Of a stretch of DNA of 64,000 bases, positions 61,000 to 64,000 are shown one piece after another. Within the stretch, counting starts at the first letter, position 1. Each line of letters begins with the position of its first letter. Origin of the DNA: Pseudooceanicola marinus (GTDB taxonomy: Bacteria > Pseudomonadota > Alphaproteobacteria > Rhodobacterales > Rhodobacteraceae); the NCBI RefSeq assembly GCF_002786295.1, contig NZ_PGTC01000009.1, forward strand, positions 1 to 64,000. Direction: 5' to 3'. The position numbers and the translations under genes are program-made. The notes beneath the pieces are model-generated. The model searched no databases and was not told where the DNA came from. It saw only the letters and a list, made by a program, of their open reading frames with translations.

Positions 61000-62907
61000 A
61001 TGCAGTTTCATCTGAACGGGTTCCGGCCCGGCAATCCGGCCATCGCCCATCCGCTGAAAGAGACCCCGCCGTACCGCCCACTGCCCGACCAGGTCGATGT
61101 GCTGATTGTCGGCGCCGGGCCCACGGGGCTGGTGGTGGCCGCGCAGCTGGCGGCCTTCGAGGGGATCACCACGCGGATCATCGAACAGAAACCGGGCCGC
61201 CTCTTGGTAGGCCAGGCCGACGGGATCGCCTGCCGCTCGATGGAGATGTTCGAGGCCTTCGGTTTCGCCCGCCGGATCGAGGAAGAGGCCTATTGGGTGA
61301 ACGAAACCGCCTTCTGGAAACCGGACCCGGCGGAGCCGTCGCGCATCGCCCGCTCGGGCCGGATCCAGGACACCGAGGACGGGCTGTCGGAGTTTCCCCA
61401 TGTGATCCTCAACCAGGCCCGGGTGCATGACCATTTCCTCGACCTGATGCGCGACGGCCCGGCGGGGATCCTGCCCGACTACAACCGCCGCCTGGTCGAG
61501 CTGATCCGCGATGACGACGCGGAGCATCCGCTGCTGGTGCGCGTCGAAAGCACCGACCCCGACCGCGCCGGCGAGGTCGAGGAGGTGCGCGCGCGCTACG
61601 TGGTGGGCTGCGACGGCGCCCGCAGCCGGGTGCGCGCCAGCATCGGGCGAGAGCTGAAGGGGGATGCTGCGAACCAGGCCTGGGGCGTGATGGACGTGCT
61701 GGCGGTCACCGATTTCCCCGACATCCGCCTGAAGGCGACGGTGCATTCGCGGGACCAGGGCAGCCTCCTGGTGATCCCGCGGGAGGGCGGCTACATGGTC
61801 CGGCTCTATATCGAGCTGGACAAGCTCTCGCCCGAGGAACGCATCCGCGACAAGAACCTGAAGGTCGATCACCTGATCGCGGCGGCGCAGCGGATCCTGC
61901 ATCCCTACAGCCTGGACGTGAAGGAGGTCGCCTGGTGGTCCGTCTACGAGATCGGCCAGCGCCTGTGCGATCGATACGACGACGGGGCGGAGGGACGCGC
62001 GCCGCATGTCTTCATCGCGGGCGACGCCTGCCATACCCACAGCCCAAAGGCCGGGCAGGGGATGAACGTGTCGATGCGCGACGGTTTCAACCTGGGCTGG
62101 AAACTGGCCGCCGTGCTGCGGGGGCGCAGCGACCCCGATCTGCTGGACAGCTACAGCGCGGAACGCCAGGGCGTGGCGCAGATGCTGATCGACTTCGACC
62201 GGGAATTCGCCGCCATGTTCAGCGCCCGCCCCAAGAGTGGTGAGGGCAACGACGATGGCGTCGATCCGGCGGTCTTCCAGGACTACTTCCAGCAGCATGG
62301 CCGTTTCACCGCCGGCACCGCGATCCGCTATGCGCCCTCGCGGCTGATCGGGCAGAAGACGCACCAGGGCCTGGCGCGCGGCTTCGACATCGGCATGCGG
62401 TTCCATTCTGCTCCGGTGATCCGGTTGGCGGATGCGAAACCCCTGCAGCTGGGCCACGTGGTGCGGGCCGACGGGCGCTGGCGGCTCTTTGCCTTTGCCG
62501 ACGCCAGCGATCCGACCACGCCCGACAGCGCCCTTTGGCGGCTGTGCGAGGCGCTTGGCACCGATCCGACCTCGCCCCTGCGGCGGATCACGCCGGAGGG
62601 CAACGACATCGACTCGGTCCTCGACCTGCGGGCGGTCGTCCAGCAGGGCCACCGCGACCTGTCCCTGCCGCAGATGCACCCGATTCTGCGTCCGGCGAAG
62701 GGCCGCTACGGGTTGATCGACCAGGAGAAGGTCTTCTGCCCGGACCTTAAGGACGGCCCCGACATCTTCGACGCGCGCGGCATCGACCGGGGGCAGGGCG
62801 CCATGGTGCTGGTGCGGCCCGATCAGCACGTTTCCCACGTGCTGCCGCTGACGGACGTGGCGGCCCTGTCGGAGGTCCTGGCGGGCGTCTTCCGCCCTGC
62901 CCGCTGA
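61000..62907 (+). CDS. mobA: 3-hydroxybenzoate 4-monooxygenase (MobA-like)
   Basis: This 635-residue FAD monooxygenase converts 3-hydroxybenzoate to protocatechuate. It follows the C. testosteroni MobA sequence closely from its first residues (MQFHLNGFRPGNP). FAD and NAD(P)H motifs are VLIVGAGPTGLVVAAQLAA, ARYVVGCDGARSRVR and FIAGDACHTHSPKAGQGMN. The C-terminal thioredoxin-like domain (about 470-635) includes LPQMHPILRPAKGRYGLIDQEKV-type text and RPDQHVSHVLP. GGAGGAGAC precedes the ATG. It is controlled most likely by the divergent MarR protein. Confidence 0.9.
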   Translation: MQFHLNGFRPGNPAIAHPLKETPPYRPLPDQVDVLIVGAGPTGLVVAAQLAAFEGITTRIIEQKPGRLLVGQADGIACRSMEMFEAFGFARRIEEEAYWVNETAFWKPDPAEPSRIARSGRIQDTEDGLSEFPHVILNQARVHDHFLDLMRDGPAGILPDYNRRLVELIRDDDAEHPLLVRVESTDPDRAGEVEEVRARYVVGCDGARSRVRASIGRELKGDAANQAWGVMDVLAVTDFPDIRLKATVHSRDQGSLLVIPREGGYMVRLYIELDKLSPEERIRDKNLKVDHLIAAAQRILHPYSLDVKEVAWWSVYEIGQRLCDRYDDGAEGRAPHVFIAGDACHTHSPKAGQGMNVSMRDGFNLGWKLAAVLRGRSDPDLLDSYSAERQGVAQMLIDFDREFAAMFSARPKSGEGNDDGVDPAVFQDYFQQHGRFTAGTAIRYAPSRLIGQKTHQGLARGFDIGMRFHSAPVIRLADAKPLQLGHVVRADGRWRLFAFADASDPTTPDSALWRLCEALGTDPTSPLRRITPEGNDIDSVLDLRAVVQQGHRDLSLPQMHPILRPAKGRYGLIDQEKVFCPDLKDGPDIFDARGIDRGQGAMVLVRPDQHVSHVLPLTDVAALSEVLAGVFRPAR

Positions 62908-62911
62908 CGGA

Positions 62912-62946
62912 GGGCGCCCCTGCCAGGCGGCATCGGGGCGCCCTTA
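62912..62946 (+). terminator. Terminator after mobA
   Basis: GGGCGCCCC (62912-62920) and GGGGCGCCC (62935-62943) are perfect arms around a 14-base loop, followed by TTATAT, five bases after the mobA stop. Confidence 0.75.
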
Positions 62947-63450
62947 TATCGGTCGGGCTTGCAGGTCGCGACAGGCCGCGCGCCGCGCCTATCCGTTCGG
63001 ATAATCCGGCTATCCCTCGGCGCGCCATGTGACACGATTGAGCAACTGAAATTCCTGCAGAATTCAGGCATGTATATAGGTGCGGTACCACCTGGCGGTA
63101 GACACCCGGCACGACAGGCCGGGGCGAGGTCGGGACCGCGGCAAGAGGGCTCTGCGCCGGCGGCCTCCGGACACCGGACAGGCGGTGGCGCGACACACAC
63201 ACGCACGCCCCTCCTGCCAATGATAGCGAGTCAGGTCGGCCCAGCTGACACACACACCAAATGGTCTGACCTGACTCACAAGCTTCCCGGGCGTGTATCC
63301 CGCGCGCCCACAGCGCTGCCCGGGAGCCGGACCGGCGGAAGTCCCACCGCCGGTCCGGACAGCTTGTGCCCGCCTCCGACCTCCACTGACTTTTCAACTG
63401 CCCGCACATCCTCTAGCCTGACGCGACAGGAACGACAGGAGGCGCGCCCC
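62947..63450. other. Intergenic stretch upstream of coxG
   Basis: These 500 bases contain no supported gene. Visible structures are TATCCGTTCGGATA (62990-63003, perfect 6-base arms) and an imperfect repeat around CTGCAG at 63045-63066 (TGAAATTCCTGCAGAATTCA). The sequence near 63185-63260 is rich in ACAC. The coxG promoter should be in the last 100 bases. Confidence 0.4.
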
Positions 63451-63978
63451 ATGGAAATGAGCGACAGCCGCGTGATCCGCGCGGACAAGGAAAAGGTTTT
63501 CGCGGCGCTGCTTTCGCCAGAGGTGCTGCAGGAATGCGTCCCCGGCGCCAAGGAGGTGACCGGCACGCCGGAAGAGGGCTTCCACGCCGTCGTCGCGCAG
63601 AAGGTCGGGCCGGTGAAGGCGACCTTCAAGGGCGAGGTCACGGTGTCGGACATTGTCGAGAACGAGGCCCTGACCCTGACCGGCGAAGGCAAGGGCGGCG
63701 CGGCCGGTTTCGCCAAGGGCGGCGCCCGCGTTCGCCTGGCGGAGGTCGAGGAGGGCACCGAGCTGTCCTACGATGTCGACGCCAAGGTGGGCGGCAAGCT
63801 GGCGCAGCTCGGCTCGCGCGTGGTCGATGGTTTCGCCAAGAAAATGGCGGACCAGTTCTTCACCCGCTTCCAGGAGGTGCTGGAAGGCCCGGCAGAGGGC
63901 GAAGAGGCCGAGGGCGACGAGGCTCCGGTGTCGGAGGCCGAGAAGAAGGGCTGGCTGTCGCGCTGGCGCGGCAAATAG
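63451..63978 (+). CDS. coxG: CoxG-family (SRPBCC) protein
   Basis: This 175-residue protein has a START/Bet v1-like domain of the CoxG family: VIRADKEKVFAALLSPEVLQECVPGAKEV, VVAQKVGPVKATFKGEVTVSDI and KGGAAGFAKGGARVRL. An acidic linker follows (about 145-165), with a basic tail KKGWLSRWRGK. CoxG recruits CO dehydrogenase to the membrane, and relatives sit with many molybdenum hydroxylases. AGGAGGCGCGCCCC precedes the ATG at 63451. The catalytic cox genes, if present, would lie beyond the window. Confidence 0.85.
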   Translation: MEMSDSRVIRADKEKVFAALLSPEVLQECVPGAKEVTGTPEEGFHAVVAQKVGPVKATFKGEVTVSDIVENEALTLTGEGKGGAAGFAKGGARVRLAEVEEGTELSYDVDAKVGGKLAQLGSRVVDGFAKKMADQFFTRFQEVLEGPAEGEEAEGDEAPVSEAEKKGWLSRWRGK

Positions 63979-64000
63979 GCCCGCACGCAGGCGCAGCCGT

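Noticed and set aside
62959-63450. 164-residue N-terminal extension of coxG
   Set aside because: Low-complexity translation of the intergenic region; the ATG at 63451 has a strong ribosome site and begins the CoxG fold.

Overview
The window is GC-rich bacterial DNA with dense gene packing. The gene content is TRAP transporters, a class Ib ribonucleotide reductase, B12 riboswitches, CoxG, a MobR/MobA pair and tau-type sulfonate uptake. Together these suggest a metabolically versatile alphaproteobacterium, most likely Rhodobacteraceae (roseobacter/Paracoccus-like). No mobile element, tRNA, rRNA or CRISPR array is visible. Several genes are broken: a LysR remnant, an AhpD-like gene with an internal stop, a taurine aminotransferase and a GcvT-like fragment.

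Layout. 0-2.4 kb: truncated LysR gene abutting a hybrid histidine kinase. 2.7-10.9 kb: a cytochrome P450 regulon made of a CYP199-like P450, a TRAP transporter (P, Q, M), a ferredoxin reductase, a dihydroxyacetone-kinase-type protein, a MarR regulator and a [2Fe-2S] ferredoxin. A shared 16-17 bp sequence precedes each of its three minus-strand transcripts. 11.3-14.6 kb: a flippase-like membrane protein and a GT4 glycosyltransferase fused to a degenerate phosphoesterase. 15-23.8 kb: M29 peptidase, polymer-forming membrane protein, CofD-like protein, YHS protein, a LysR-linked cluster containing the broken AhpD gene, and a LuxR regulator. 24.2-30.4 kb: opine-dehydrogenase and hydroxyacyl-CoA-dehydrogenase family genes, a second TRAP transporter and a GntR regulator. 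30.4-33.5 kb: degenerate receiver protein, Crp/Fnr regulator, GMC oxidoreductase.

33.5-37.7 kb: Tat-exported GMC dehydrogenase, aldehyde dehydrogenase and AraC regulator. 38-42.7 kb: MarR with a FUSC efflux protein, then an AraC regulator divergent from a DASS transporter. 42.7-47 kb: nrdHIEF behind a cobalamin riboswitch. 47.4-53 kb: aldehyde dehydrogenase, tau-type ABC transporter, and the decayed aminotransferase. 53-58.4 kb: cobalamin riboswitch, btuB, btuF, btuC, btuD, cbiZ. 58.6-60.3 kb: copper-delivery genes. 60.4-62.9 kb: mobR/mobA for 3-hydroxybenzoate. 63.45 kb: coxG.

How the genes work together. The P450 region encodes uptake, oxygenase, both redox partners and a regulator, so it looks like a self-contained module for O-demethylating (or hydroxylating) an aromatic carboxylate. 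If a methoxybenzoate is the substrate, mobA could take a meta-hydroxybenzoate product to protocatechuate. B12 links two other regions: cobalamin import and salvage is repressed by B12, and the B12-independent ribonucleotide reductase carries the same switch, which predicts a B12-dependent NrdJ elsewhere in the genome.
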